A stretch of DNA of 64,000 nucleotides from SG8-30 sp963695085 (GCA_963695085.1 CAVOFV010000004.1:1-64000); one strand, 5' to 3'; shown: positions 1-10,221, numbered from the stretch's first letter. Numbers and translations are program-made. The notes: generated by a model from the sequence alone, not told the origin.

Positions 1-105
1 CTCGGCATGTCGACTTGGTGCCCGGACCTCGCGGTGCGACGTCCGGAACGAGCAGGTAACTTGAGTGGGGACTCGCGACCGGTAATCCGGGCGCGATCTT
101 CTCTT
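1..105 (-). other. start of 16S-23S spacer, cut by the window edge
   Basis: This is transcribed spacer just downstream of the 16S 3' end. I see no tRNA in the part present. Positions 60-76 are complementary, with one mismatch and a short bulge, to positions 1661-1673 upstream of the 16S 5' end. The two strands would form the usual RNase III processing stem around the 16S precursor. Confidence 0.7.
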
Positions 106-1642
<1,537 letters not shown>

Positions 1643-1660
1643 ATTACTTTGAGCTGAAAA

Positions 1661-1673
1661 GCGAGACCCCAAG
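1661..1673 (-). other. 5' strand of the 16S processing stem
   Basis: In the rrn leader the minus strand reads CTTGGGGTCTCGC. The 3' spacer at 60-76 reads GCGAGTCCCC-ACT-CAAG. They pair with one T-T mismatch and a 3-nt bulge, bracketing the 16S gene as expected for an RNase III substrate. This is a visual match only, not a folded structure. Confidence 0.55.
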
Positions 1674-1788
1674 CTACTCCAACTTGCACGGTCCGAAGAC
1701 CGTCATGAACCTGGACGCTTGGTTACTCGCAGTTGGCACCCATAAATGGACACCTGACGCGAGTCCCCACACAAATTACCTGCTTGCT

Positions 1789-1799
1789 TGTTAGAGAAC
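1789..1799 (-). promoter_or_regulatory. boxA-like antitermination site in the rrn leader
   Basis: The minus strand reads GTTCTCTAACA, close to the E. coli rrn boxA (TGCTCTTTAACA). It lies about 35 nt downstream of the proximal promoter's -10 hexamer, where Nus-factor antitermination signals normally sit. Confidence 0.55.
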
Positions 1800-1832
1800 G
1801 CCCGGACGTCAAAGCGCCAAGGGGGACCGTAC

Positions 1833-1860
1833 ATTGTACGGTAGGCCGAAGGGGTGTCAA
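1833..1860 (-). promoter_or_regulatory. rrn promoter P2 (proximal)
   Basis: The -35 hexamer TTGACA (1860-1855) and -10 hexamer TACAAT (1838-1833) are separated by 16 bp on the minus strand. This is a near-consensus sigma-70 promoter reading toward the 16S gene. It lies 96 bp downstream of a second, similar promoter, the tandem P1/P2 arrangement common for rRNA operons. Confidence 0.8.
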
Positions 1861-1928
1861 CACCAACTCCGTGCCACAAAATCCCCGTCGAGCGCCCTTT
1901 TTGCGGTCGCCCGATAACGGGGCCGCGC

Positions 1929-1956
1929 AGTATAGCGGGGCGCGGACAGGAGTCAA
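1929..1956 (-). promoter_or_regulatory. rrn promoter P1 (distal)
   Basis: The -35 hexamer TTGACT (1956-1951) and -10 hexamer TATACT (1934-1929) are 16 bp apart on the minus strand. The -10 is followed by a very GC-rich discriminator (GCGCGGCCCC), as in promoters under stringent ppGpp control. It lies between the tyrS stop and P2. Confidence 0.8.
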
Positions 1957-2038
1957 CGCCGGATATTCACCGACGCGTCCCGTGCCCGCAGCGCCGGCGG
2001 GAATGGCGCTTGCCTGGCGGTCGCGGATCGGCCGGGCG

Positions 2039-3247
2039 TCAGCCGTCCTGCTTGACCGTCACACGCGAAAACCCGCGTTTCCCGGCCTGCAGCAGGTAGG
2101 TGGCGCCCGCCGCGAGGGCCGTGTCCTTGTCCTCGACCCGCTCGCCGTCGACGCGCACCGCGCCCTGCGAGATGAGCCGGTAGGCCGCCGACGCGCTGTC
2201 GGCCAGCTGCGCTTCCTTGAGAGCCGCCGCCAGCTTCAGGGTCGCGCCCTCGCAGGTCACCGTGCAGGCGGGGATGTCCTCGGGCAGGGCGCCATCGCGG
2301 AAGCGCGCCAGGAACGTCTGGCGTTCGGCCTCGCCGGCGCCCTGGCCATGGAACCGGTCGACGATTTCGACGGCCAGTTCGAACTTGACATCGCGCGGGT
2401 TGCGGCCGGCGGCCACGGCCCGCCTGAGGGCCTCGAGTTCGGCGGCCGGACGGAACGACAGCAGTTCGAAATAGCGCCACATCAGCTCGTCGGAGATGGA
2501 CATCAGCTTGCCGAACATCTCGCCGGCCGGTTCGTCGATGCCGATGTAGTTGCCCAGCGACTTCGACATCTTGTTGACGCCGTCGGTGCCCTCGAGCAGC
2601 GGCATCGTCAGCACGACCTGCGGTTCCTGGCCGTAGTCGGCCTGCATCTGCCGCCCGACCAGCAGGTTGAATTTCTGGTCGGTGCCGCCCAGCTCGACAT
2701 CGGACTGCAGCGCGACCGAGTCGTAGCCCTGCACCAGCGGATACAGGAACTCGTGGATCGCGATCGGCTGGCCGGACTTGTAGCGTCTGGAAAAATCGTC
2801 GCGTTCCAGCATACGCGCCACGGTGGAACGCGCGGCCAGCTCGATCATGCCGGCGGCGTCCATGGCCCCCATCCAGCGCGAATTGAAGTCGATGACCGTG
2901 CGTTCGGGATCGAGGATCCTGAAGATCTGTTCCTTGTAGGTGCGCGCGTTCGCCTGAATCTCGTCCGGCGTCAGCCGCGGCCGCGTGACGTTCTTGCCGC
3001 TCGGGTCGCCGATCATCCCGGTGAAGTCGCCGATCAGGAACGTCACCTCATGGCCGAATGCCTGGAACTGGCGCAGCTTGTTGATCAGCACCGTGTGGCC
3101 GAGGTGCAGGTCCGGCGCCGTGGGGTCGAAGCCCGCCTTGATCCTGAGCGGCTTGCCGCGGGCCAGCTTCCGGTGCAGGTCCTCCTCGAGCAGGATTTCG
3201 TGCGCGCCGCGGCGCAGTTCCACCATCTGTTCCGCTGGCGCCAGCAT
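2039..3247 (-). CDS. tyrS: tyrosyl-tRNA synthetase
   Basis: This class I synthetase activates tyrosine with ATP and charges tRNA-Tyr in the cytoplasm. The 402-residue frame has the HIGH-type motif HLGH at 48-51 within DPTAPDLHLGHT, and the KMSKS loop near residue 226 (NKMSKSLGNY). It ends in an S4-like RNA-binding domain (about 335-402). Length is normal for the family. The frame stays open to 3469, but ATG at 3247 has AGGGG about 7 nt upstream and starts where family members start. It is divergent from the M23 peptidase gene and lies upstream of the rrn operon, an arrangement also known from Pseudomonas. Confidence 0.96.
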   Translation of the reverse strand: MLAPAEQMVELRRGAHEILLEEDLHRKLARGKPLRIKAGFDPTAPDLHLGHTVLINKLRQFQAFGHEVTFLIGDFTGMIGDPSGKNVTRPRLTPDEIQANARTYKEQIFRILDPERTVIDFNSRWMGAMDAAGMIELAARSTVARMLERDDFSRRYKSGQPIAIHEFLYPLVQGYDSVALQSDVELGGTDQKFNLLVGRQMQADYGQEPQVVLTMPLLEGTDGVNKMSKSLGNYIGIDEPAGEMFGKLMSISDELMWRYFELLSFRPAAELEALRRAVAAGRNPRDVKFELAVEIVDRFHGQGAGEAERQTFLARFRDGALPEDIPACTVTCEGATLKLAAALKEAQLADSASAAYRLISQGAVRVDGERVEDKDTALAAGATYLLQAGKRGFSRVTVKQDG

Positions 3248-3536
3248 CGGTGTCCCCTGCAATCGTGGACCGCGCATCGGGCGAATCGTGCGCCGCGGCG
3301 GCCGAGGCGCCACTGTAGGGGGGGCGGCTTTGGCGCGCAATCGCGGGCGCGGCCCCGCCCGGCCCGGCGCGCCGGCAGAGGGTGACTTTGCAACTTCTTG
3401 AATCAGGTCCGAAAAACACTGTTGACGGCCACGGGATATGTTGACTACCGTGCCGCCATGGCGAATCACTCGAGGACCCGGGTCCGTGCAACAGGCAGTT
3501 CTTCACGCAGGCAATCCGGCCGCGGATGACGTGACG

Positions 3537-4826
3537 ATGGTGGCGATGCGGCCGCGCCGGTTCGGCGTGTTCGCCTCGTTCACGATTGCCAGCGTCGCGA
3601 TCGCCGCCGCCTGGTGGAGCCTGCGCGCGCCGCTGGAGCAGTCCGCCGCCGCGACACCGCAGCCGGAGGCGCCGGTAGCGGAACCGGCCGTCGTTGCCCA
3701 GGCGCTGGTCGAGCCCTCGCAGACGGTCGAGATTGAAATCAGGCGCGACGACACGCTCGACGCGCTGTTCCGCCGCTGGCAGCTGTCGCTGGCCGACCTC
3801 GCGGCAGTGCGCGCGCTGCCCGACGTGCGCAAGAGCCTGGACCGGCTGATTCCCGGCGACGTCATCCTGCTGACGCACCTGAACGGCGCGCTCGAATCGA
3901 TGACCCGCAAGCTGTCCGACACGGCGACGCTGGTCGTCACCCGCGACGAGCACGGATTTTCCGCCGGCATCGTCGAGACGCCGCTGGAGATCAGGAGCGC
4001 CTCGCTGGCCGGTGCGATCACGAGTTCGCTGTTCGGTGCCGTCAGCGCGGCCGGCGGCAGCGACCCGCTGGCAATCGCACTGGCCGACGTCTTCAAGTAC
4101 GACATCGATTTCGTCAACGAGGTGCAGCCCGGCGACACCTTCGTCATGGCCTACGAAGAGAAATGGCGCGAGGGCGAGTTCGTGCGCGACGGCGACGTCG
4201 TGGCGGCCGAGTTCGTCAACCGCGGCCGCGTGTTCCGTGCGGTGCGCTACGTGATGCCGGACGGCAGCGTCGAGTACTTCACCCCCGAGGGCGCCAACGT
4301 CCGCAAGGCGTTCCTGCGCTTTCCGGTGGACTTCGCGCGCGTCAGCTCGGGCTTCAGCCGGTCCCGGCGCCACCCGGTGCTGAATACCGTGCGCGCCCAC
4401 AAGGGCATCGATTTCGCCGCGCCGGTCGGTACGCCGATCAAGGCCGCGGGCAGTGGCCGCATCATCGAGCGCGGCTACAAGGGTGGTTACGGCAATGCCG
4501 TGGTACTTGCGCATCCCGGCAGCGTCACGACCCTGTACGGCCACATGTCGCGCTTCAGGCGCGGCCTGCTGGTCGGCCAGAAGGTCAAGCAGGGTGAGGT
4601 GATCGGGTATGTGGGCATGACCGGCCTCGCCAGCGGCCCGCACCTGCACTACGAGTACCGGGTCGGCGGCGTGCACCGCAATCCGGCGACCATCAAGCTG
4701 CCGAGCGCCGAGTCGATTCCGGCCGCGCTGCGCGAGGACTTCCTGGCAGCGAGCGCGCCGCTGCTGGCGCAGCTGGACGAACTGCGCGCGGCGGCCGACA
4801 CCCGGCTCGCCATGGCGCACCTCTAG
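3537..4826 (+). CDS. M23 family murein DD-endopeptidase (OapA/MepM-like)
   Basis: This is a probable periplasmic zinc endopeptidase that cleaves peptidoglycan cross-links. An N-terminal signal-anchor (about residues 5-26) is followed by a LysM-like OapA segment, then the M23 beta domain. Zinc ligands are visible: HxxxD (H288, D292 in HKGIDFAAP) and HxH (H369, H371 in PHLHYEY). I chose ATG 3537 because the hydrophobic helix begins right after it. The frame is open from 3438, and ATG 3438, GTG 3486 and ATG 3546 are alternatives with no better ribosome site. It is divergent from tyrS and convergent with erpA. The anmK gene that lies next to this peptidase in Pseudomonas is absent. Confidence 0.88.
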   Translation: MVAMRPRRFGVFASFTIASVAIAAAWWSLRAPLEQSAAATPQPEAPVAEPAVVAQALVEPSQTVEIEIRRDDTLDALFRRWQLSLADLAAVRALPDVRKSLDRLIPGDVILLTHLNGALESMTRKLSDTATLVVTRDEHGFSAGIVETPLEIRSASLAGAITSSLFGAVSAAGGSDPLAIALADVFKYDIDFVNEVQPGDTFVMAYEEKWREGEFVRDGDVVAAEFVNRGRVFRAVRYVMPDGSVEYFTPEGANVRKAFLRFPVDFARVSSGFSRSRRHPVLNTVRAHKGIDFAAPVGTPIKAAGSGRIIERGYKGGYGNAVVLAHPGSVTTLYGHMSRFRRGLLVGQKVKQGEVIGYVGMTGLASGPHLHYEYRVGGVHRNPATIKLPSAESIPAALREDFLAASAPLLAQLDELRAAADTRLAMAHL

Positions 4827-4855
4827 CGTCGAGCCCGCCGTCACCCGCAACGACA

Positions 4856-4879
4856 AAGCCCCGGCACTGGCCGGGGCTT
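4856..4879. terminator. bidirectional hairpin between the M23 gene and erpA
   Basis: A perfect 10-bp stem AAGCCCCGGC / GCCGGGGCTT with an ACTG loop sits between two convergent genes. There is no real T-tract on either side, though A and T residues flank the stem. It probably ends transcription from both directions. Confidence 0.7.
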
Positions 4880-4917
4880 CCGTATTCAGCCGTCCGCCCG
4901 CGGGCGGTGCGCGATGT

Positions 4918-5280
4918 TCAGGCCGCGAACGACGAGCCGCAGCCGCAGGTCGTGCTGGCGTTCGGGTTGCGGATCACGAACTGGGCGCCCTCGAGATCCT
5001 CCTTGTAGTCGATCTCCACGCCCGACAGGTACTGGAAGCTCAGCGGGTCGACCAGCAGCTGCACGCCCTGGTTGGTGAACTTCAGGTCGCCGTCCTCGAC
5101 GCTTTCGTCGAAGGTGAAGCCGTACTGGAAGCCCGAGCAGCCGCCGCCCGAGACGAACACCCGCAGCATCAGCTTCGGGTTGCCCTCTTCACGGATCAGC
5201 TCGCCGACCTTGCGGGCGGCCGCGTCCGTGAATACCAGGCCGGCGTCTGCGACCGTGTTGCCTGTCGTGGTGTCCTGCAT
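4918..5280 (-). CDS. erpA: iron-sulfur cluster insertion protein ErpA
   Basis: This A-type carrier delivers Fe-S clusters to apoproteins such as isoprenoid-synthesis enzymes. The three conserved cysteines are present: C48 (GGGCSGFQYGF) and C112/C114 (TTCGCGSSF). The 120-residue length is typical. I chose ATG 5280 because AGGA lies about 7 nt upstream. The alternative ATG 5289 has no spaced ribosome site. The gene lies downstream of, and co-oriented with, a coiled-coil membrane protein and rppH. Confidence 0.95.
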   Translation of the reverse strand: MQDTTTGNTVADAGLVFTDAAARKVGELIREEGNPKLMLRVFVSGGGCSGFQYGFTFDESVEDGDLKFTNQGVQLLVDPLSFQYLSGVEIDYKEDLEGAQFVIRNPNASTTCGCGSSFAA

Positions 5281-5322
5281 CGTCCTCATCCTACGCCAGC
5301 CCGCCCCGCGGGGGCAGCGATT

Positions 5323-6057
5323 CTATTCGTGCGGCGGCCCCGGGGTCAAAGCCGGCGCCTGCAAGCCTGCCAGCACGGCCTGCCACGGAAATGTCTGGCG
5401 CTGCGGCTCCGGGCCGCTGCGGTCCGAGCGGTATTCGAGCTGTAACGCCGCCGGCTTGAAACCCGCCGGCAGCTCGATCGGGATTTCCAGCGTCTTGAAG
5501 TAGCGCAGCGAGAACGGCAGCTGCTTGCGCCCATCCGGCGTTATGTCAGCCATCCGCAGCTGTGCCAGCGCGCCGCCGCGCGAACCGTCCAGCGTCACTG
5601 ACAGCTCGCCCTTGTCCACGGCATCCCGCGCGGCGGTCTGTACCAGCGTGACGACGATCGTATGGCGCGCGCCGCCCTCCGGCCGCACCGACAACTCCTG
5701 CACCTTGAGCGTGCCGGCCCCGAACTTCTCGGCGACCAGGCCGCGGTAGAAATCCAGCTCCTGTTGCTGCTGCGCCAGTTCCGCCTGTAGCTCCCCGATC
5801 GCCGCCTGCGCATCGGACTGCGCCTCGCGATCGGCCTGCTGCATGATCTCGCCCGCGGCAACCCGGCGCTCAAGGGCGGCGCGCTCGCGCGCCAGCGACT
5901 CCACGCGGCCGGACAGGGCCTGCCGCTGCTGGAACGCCGTCAGCGCGGAATGGCCCGCCAGCGACCGCCCCAGTTCGAAGGCCGCGTACAGCAATGCCAG
6001 GCCGATGCCCCATGCGGCCATCCGGCGCAGCCGGTCCGGTGCGAAGCGCTTCGCCAT
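5323..6057 (-). CDS. membrane-anchored coiled-coil protein, DUF6776-like
   Basis: Function is unknown. The 244-residue protein has one membrane helix near the N-terminus (about 14-31) with a positive N-flank, then a long coiled coil (about 40-108) rich in Q, E, R and A. A globular beta-rich domain (about 115-240) contains VRPEGGARHTIVVTLVQ. The probable topology is a short inner-membrane anchor with the rest in the periplasm. Similar proteins lie next to erpA in Pseudomonas-type genomes, which is the basis for the family name. It starts 3 nt after the rppH stop, so the two are almost certainly co-transcribed. Confidence 0.7.
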   Translation of the reverse strand: MAKRFAPDRLRRMAAWGIGLALLYAAFELGRSLAGHSALTAFQQRQALSGRVESLARERAALERRVAAGEIMQQADREAQSDAQAAIGELQAELAQQQQELDFYRGLVAEKFGAGTLKVQELSVRPEGGARHTIVVTLVQTAARDAVDKGELSVTLDGSRGGALAQLRMADITPDGRKQLPFSLRYFKTLEIPIELPAGFKPAALQLEYRSDRSGPEPQRQTFPWQAVLAGLQAPALTPGPPHE

Positions 6058-6060
6058 GGC

Positions 6061-6636
6061 TCAGCCCACCCGGCGTTGCGGTCCGCGCGCCGGCCGGCCG
6101 GCCATGCGCTCGTCCCACCATTCAGGGTACGGCGGCAGGCCGTCGTCGAAAGCGCAGCCGCCCAGCTCGTGCAACGCGCGCGAGTACACGCGCCGCTTGA
6201 AGTAGATGACCTCGCGCACCGGTTCCCAGTACTCCGCCCAGCGCCAGCGGTCGAATTCCGCGGGGTGCTCGGTCGCGTCGAACCGCAGCTTCGACTCGGG
6301 ACTCGTGAGCCTGAGCAGGAACCAGCGCTGCTTCTGGCCGATGCAGACGGGCTCTGTATGGCGGCGGCGGAACTGCGGCGGCAGGTGATAGCGCAGCCAG
6401 CCGCGCGTTCGGCCCAGTTCCTCGACGTCCCCGTCCTGCAGGCCGATCTCCTCTTCCAGCTCACGGTACAGCGCCACCTCGGCGCGCTCGCCGCGCAGGA
6501 TCCCGCCCTGCGGGAACTGCCAGCCGCGCGCCCCGGCCCGTCCGCCCAGGAACAGCCGGTGGTCGGGTGCCATCAGGATGATCCCGACGTTGGCCCGGAA
6601 TCCCTGCGCATCGATGTAGTCGGTGTCCGGACCCAA
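6061..6636 (-). CDS. rppH: RNA pyrophosphohydrolase RppH, TTG start
   Basis: This Nudix hydrolase removes pyrophosphate from 5'-triphosphorylated mRNA, opening it to RNase E. The Nudix box GX5EX7REUXEEXGU is complete around residues 43-65 (ending YRELEEEIGL). Further family blocks include GWQFPQGG, GQKQRWFLL and WRWAEYW. At 191 aa it is slightly longer than the E. coli enzyme because of an Arg/Gly-rich tail. The start is TTG at 6636, supported by a strong AGGAGG 6 nt upstream and by the family start YIDAQGFRANVG. It is the first gene of an rppH-DUF6776 unit. Confidence 0.93.
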   Translation of the reverse strand: MGPDTDYIDAQGFRANVGIILMAPDHRLFLGGRAGARGWQFPQGGILRGERAEVALYRELEEEIGLQDGDVEELGRTRGWLRYHLPPQFRRRHTEPVCIGQKQRWFLLRLTSPESKLRFDATEHPAEFDRWRWAEYWEPVREVIYFKRRVYSRALHELGGCAFDDGLPPYPEWWDERMAGRPARGPQRRVG

Positions 6637-6755
6637 GGAGAGCCTCCTGGCGGGATTGTTTCACAGGCCCGCGGGGGTCGCCCACAAAGAACTGGCTTGC
6701 CCGGGCTTGCGGCGAGGGTCTAGCCTTCGCGGCAACTTCCGCCCCTGGCCCGCCC

Positions 6756-7730
6756 ATGCCCCGACTCCCGGCGATCCTGTTGCTGACGGTCCTGGCCGCC
6801 GCCGCCGTGCTGCTGTCGCTCGCCATCGGCAGCAGCGGCGCGGGCCCGGCCGAGTTCTGGGGAGCGCTGGTCGGCGGCGACGACCCGGTGGCCCGCTCGA
6901 TCCTGCTGGACCTGCGGCTGCCGCGCACGATCGCGGCCTTCACCACCGGTGCGGTGCTGGCGCTCGCCGGGGTCCTGATGCAGGTGCTGCTGCGCAACCC
7001 CTTGGCCGATCCGTACGTGTTAGGCGTCTCGGGGGGCGCGGCCGTCGCCGCGCTCGGCGCAATGCTGGCCGGGCTGAGCGGGCTGTGGGTGGACCTTGGC
7101 GCAGCAGGCGGCGCACTGGCTGCCATGTGGGTCGTGTTCGCGCTGGCACATGGCCGCGGCGGCTGGACGCCCGCGCGGCTGCTGCTGACGGGCATCGTCG
7201 TCGCGGCCGGCTGTGCTTCCGCCGTCAGCGTGCTGCTCGCGCTGGCCGACGAGGCGCCGGTCCGCAGCATGCTGTTCTGGCTGATGGGCGATTTTTCCTA
7301 CGCGGGCATGCCCTGGCTGGGCATCGCCGTGCTGGCCATCGCGCTGCCGCTATGCATCGGCCTGGCGCGGCCGCTCGACGTGCTGGCCCGCGGCGACCTG
7401 CAGGCGGGCATCGTCGGGCTGCCCGTGCGACCGGTCAGGATCGGTCTGTATGTCGGGGCCTCCCTGCTGACGGCAGCGGCCGTGACCACCGCGGGCAGCA
7501 TCGGTTTCGTGGGCCTGGTCACTCCGCACCTCGTGCGGCTGGCGCTCGGCGCCTCGCACCGGGTCGTGGTGCCGGCCGCGGTGCTGCTGGGCGGCATCCT
7601 CGTCACGCTGGCCGATCTCGCCGCCCGCACCGCGGTGGCGCCGCGGCAGTTGCCGGTCGGGGCGCTGACGGCGCTGGTCGGCGTGCCGCTGTTCCTGGCG
7701 CTGATGCGCCGCCAGCGCAGCATCGCCTGA
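6756..7730 (+). CDS. FecCD/BtuC family ABC transporter permease
   Basis: This inner-membrane permease belongs to importers of ferric siderophores, haem or cobalamin. The 324-residue protein is almost entirely hydrophobic, with roughly nine to ten helices. Family blocks are LRLPRTIAAFTTGAVLALAG, LLRNPLADPYVLGVSGGA and GSIGFVGLVTPHLVR, the last being the ATPase-coupling region. A TonB-dependent receptor follows 143 bp downstream, pointing to uptake of a large metal chelate. No ATPase (BtuD/FecE) or binding protein is nearby. ATG 6756 has no clear ribosome site. No cobalamin riboswitch is evident in the 119-bp gap from rppH. Confidence 0.9.
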   Translation: MPRLPAILLLTVLAAAAVLLSLAIGSSGAGPAEFWGALVGGDDPVARSILLDLRLPRTIAAFTTGAVLALAGVLMQVLLRNPLADPYVLGVSGGAAVAALGAMLAGLSGLWVDLGAAGGALAAMWVVFALAHGRGGWTPARLLLTGIVVAAGCASAVSVLLALADEAPVRSMLFWLMGDFSYAGMPWLGIAVLAIALPLCIGLARPLDVLARGDLQAGIVGLPVRPVRIGLYVGASLLTAAAVTTAGSIGFVGLVTPHLVRLALGASHRVVVPAAVLLGGILVTLADLAARTAVAPRQLPVGALTALVGVPLFLALMRRQRSIA

Positions 7731-7873
7731 CCCGAGCGGCGCAGATTCGGCCGTCTTTTTTTTGCGCCGGGCCGTCCGGCGGCCGCCCACTGGGCTAGAA
7801 TTCCGCCCGTACCGCGCCGCGGCCCCACATCGGGGTGCGGCCCAACGAAAAACCACTCGGGGAGACCCAACCG

Positions 7874-10123
7874 ATGCGTACTCGCAGCTCCAGCCGCCAC
7901 AACCCGTTGATCCGCCATGCCGTCGCCGCGGGCCTCGCGCTGGCCCTGCCCGCCACCGCGCTGGCACAGGCGCCGGCCGCCGCACCCGCCGTCGTGCTGG
8001 AAACGGTGATGGTCACCGCGCAGCGCCGTTCAGAGAACCTGCAGGAAGTGCCGGTGTCGATCACCACCCTGGGCGGCGAGAAGCTCGACATCCTCGGCTC
8101 GGGTGGCGAGGACATCCGCTTCCTGTCCGGACGCGTGCCGAGCCTGCTGATCGAGTCGTCGTTCGGCCGCACCTTCCCGCGTTTCTACATCCGCGGCCTG
8201 GGCAACACGGACTTCGACCTGAATGCCTCGCAACCCGTATCGCTGATCTACGACGACGTCGTGCAGGAAAACCCGATCCTGAAGGGCTTCCCCGTCTTCG
8301 ATCTGGACATGGTGGAGATGTTCCGCGGGCCGCAGGGCACGCTGTTCGGCCGCAACACGCCGGCCGGTGTCGTCAAGTTCAATTCGAAGCGCCCGTCGCG
8401 CGATGCGGACGGCTACATGCAGGTCTCCTACGGCACCTACGGCACGGCCAACTTCGAGGGCGCGATCGGCGGACCGGTCGGCGGCGCCTCGGCCGTGCGG
8501 CTGTCCGGCCTGTACCAGCGCCGCGAGGACTGGGTGGACAATGGCTTCACCAACCGGAAGGACCAGTACGAAGGCTACGACGAATACGCGGCCCGGCTGC
8601 AGTTCCTGTACGACGCGGGCTCCGGCTTCAGCGCGCTGGCCAACGCGCACATCCGCAGCCTCGACGGCACGGCGCGCCTGTTCCGCGCCAACATCTTCCG
8701 CCCCGGCACGAACTCGCTGGTTGCGGGCTTCGATCCCGAGACGATCTACCTGGACGGCCAGAACAGCCAGGAAGTGGACTCCTACGGCGGCAGCCTGCGG
8801 CTGCGCTGGGAATTCGGCCGCACCGCGCTGCACTCGATCACCGGCTACGAATCGGCCGAGATGCTCAGCCGCGGCGACATCGACGGCGGCTACGGCGCCG
8901 CCTACCTCGGGCCTCCGTACGGACCGGGCTTCATCCCGTTCGAATCCGAGTCGGCCGACGGCCTGCCGGATCACAGCCAGTTCACCCAGGAGTTCCGCCT
9001 GGAGTCGCTGGAATGGGGCCGCATCGACTGGCAGGCCGGGCTGTTCTACTTCGACGAAGACGTCACCATCGACAGCTTCAGCTACGCAACGCTGTTCGGC
9101 GGCGGCCAGAACGGCTACGCGCAGCAGAAACAGCAGAACCAGGCCTGGGCCGTGTATGGCTCGGTGGACTTCGACGTCACGGACGATTTCAAGCTGCGCC
9201 TCGGCGCCCGCTACACGGATGATGAAAAGGACTTCAGCGCGCAGCGTTTCGTGTCGCCGTTCGGCGCCGGTGCGCTGGGGCCCATCAGCGTCTCGCCGAG
9301 CGACCAGGACCTGAGCTGGGACGTCAGCGGCACCTGGGCCGTGACGGATGAAGCCAACGTCTTCGCGCGCGTCGCGCGCGGCTTCCGCGCGCCGAGCATC
9401 CAGGGCCGCCTGGTGTTCGGCGACGTCGTCTCGGTGGCCAATTCCGAATCGGTGCTGTCCTTCGAGGCGGGCGTGAAGAGCGAGTTGTTCGACGGCCGCG
9501 GCCGCATGAGCTTCACCGCCTTCAGCTACACGATGAGCGACCAGCAGTTGACGGCGGTCGGCGGCGGCAACAATTTCAATACGCTGATCAATGCCGACAA
9601 GACCCGCGGCCACGGCTTCGAGCTCGACTTCGACGCCTACCTGACCGAGCGGCTGCTGGTGACATTCGGCATGAGCTACAACGACACCGAGATCGACGAC
9701 CCAAGGCTGGCGATCCAGCCCTGCGGCGGCGGCTGCACCGTGCTGGATCCGGCCGGCAGCATCGCCGGCACCGTCAGCATCGACGGCAACCGGCTGCCGC
9801 AGGCGCCCGAGTGGATCGCCAACGTGACGGCGCGTTACGCACGGCCGATGGGCAACGGCGAGCTGTTCGTCTACACCGACTGGGCGTACCGCAGCGAGGT
9901 GAACTTCTTCCTGTACGAGTCGGCGGAGTTCACCGGCAAGTCGCTGACGGAAGGCGGGCTGCGCATCGGCTACAACTGGGGCGAGGAGCGCTACCAGGCG
10001 TCGGTGTTCGGCCGCAATATCACCGACGAGGTGCAGGCGGTCGGCGGGATCGACTTCGACAACCTGACCGGCTTCATCAACGAGCCGCGCACCTGGGGCG
10101 TCGAGTTCCGCGCCAGGTTCTGA
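7874..10123 (+). CDS. TonB-dependent outer-membrane receptor
   Basis: This is a TonB-energised uptake channel of 749 residues. The signal peptide (1-30) ends LPATALAQ. A TonB box-like stretch (LETVMVTAQRRSENLQ) leads into the plug domain with IRGLGN and MVEMFRGPQGTLFGRN. A 22-strand-type barrel follows, ending in aromatic-Phe (GVEFRARF). ATG 7874 follows GGGGAG; the frame also opens at GTG 7835. The substrate cannot be read from the sequence, and I found no Fur box. The plug style matches the large iron/cobalamin/unknown group typical of Sphingomonads and marine gammaproteobacteria. It is likely functionally paired with the upstream permease. Confidence 0.92.
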   Translation: MRTRSSSRHNPLIRHAVAAGLALALPATALAQAPAAAPAVVLETVMVTAQRRSENLQEVPVSITTLGGEKLDILGSGGEDIRFLSGRVPSLLIESSFGRTFPRFYIRGLGNTDFDLNASQPVSLIYDDVVQENPILKGFPVFDLDMVEMFRGPQGTLFGRNTPAGVVKFNSKRPSRDADGYMQVSYGTYGTANFEGAIGGPVGGASAVRLSGLYQRREDWVDNGFTNRKDQYEGYDEYAARLQFLYDAGSGFSALANAHIRSLDGTARLFRANIFRPGTNSLVAGFDPETIYLDGQNSQEVDSYGGSLRLRWEFGRTALHSITGYESAEMLSRGDIDGGYGAAYLGPPYGPGFIPFESESADGLPDHSQFTQEFRLESLEWGRIDWQAGLFYFDEDVTIDSFSYATLFGGGQNGYAQQKQQNQAWAVYGSVDFDVTDDFKLRLGARYTDDEKDFSAQRFVSPFGAGALGPISVSPSDQDLSWDVSGTWAVTDEANVFARVARGFRAPSIQGRLVFGDVVSVANSESVLSFEAGVKSELFDGRGRMSFTAFSYTMSDQQLTAVGGGNNFNTLINADKTRGHGFELDFDAYLTERLLVTFGMSYNDTEIDDPRLAIQPCGGGCTVLDPAGSIAGTVSIDGNRLPQAPEWIANVTARYARPMGNGELFVYTDWAYRSEVNFFLYESAEFTGKSLTEGGLRIGYNWGEERYQASVFGRNITDEVQAVGGIDFDNLTGFINEPRTWGVEFRARF

Positions 10124-10146
10124 GCGGTTCGCTTTGACGTGACAGA

Positions 10147-10178
10147 GGGCCTGCCCCGCCGGGGCAGGCCCTTCTTCT
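10147..10178 (+). terminator. rho-independent terminator of the TonB receptor gene
   Basis: A perfect 11-bp stem GGGCCTGCCCC / GGGGCAGGCCC with a 3-nt loop is followed by TTCTTCTTT. It begins 23 nt after the receptor stop codon. Confidence 0.9.
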
Positions 10179-10221
10179 TTCCGCAGGGATGGGGCGTGGC
10201 AACGCCAGGCGCCGAGCGGGC

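Noticed and set aside
1..105. tRNA gene in the 16S-23S spacer
   Set aside because: No cloverleaf or T-loop sequence is visible in the part of the spacer present; any tRNA would lie beyond the window.
1733..3385. 550-residue plus-strand frame over the rrn leader and tyrS
   Set aside because: It overlaps rrn promoters and is antisense to tyrS, whose motifs are unambiguous.
6637..6755. Cobalamin riboswitch before the FecCD-type permease
   Set aside because: The 119-bp gap is too short and shows no B12-box; neither does the 143-bp gap before the receptor.
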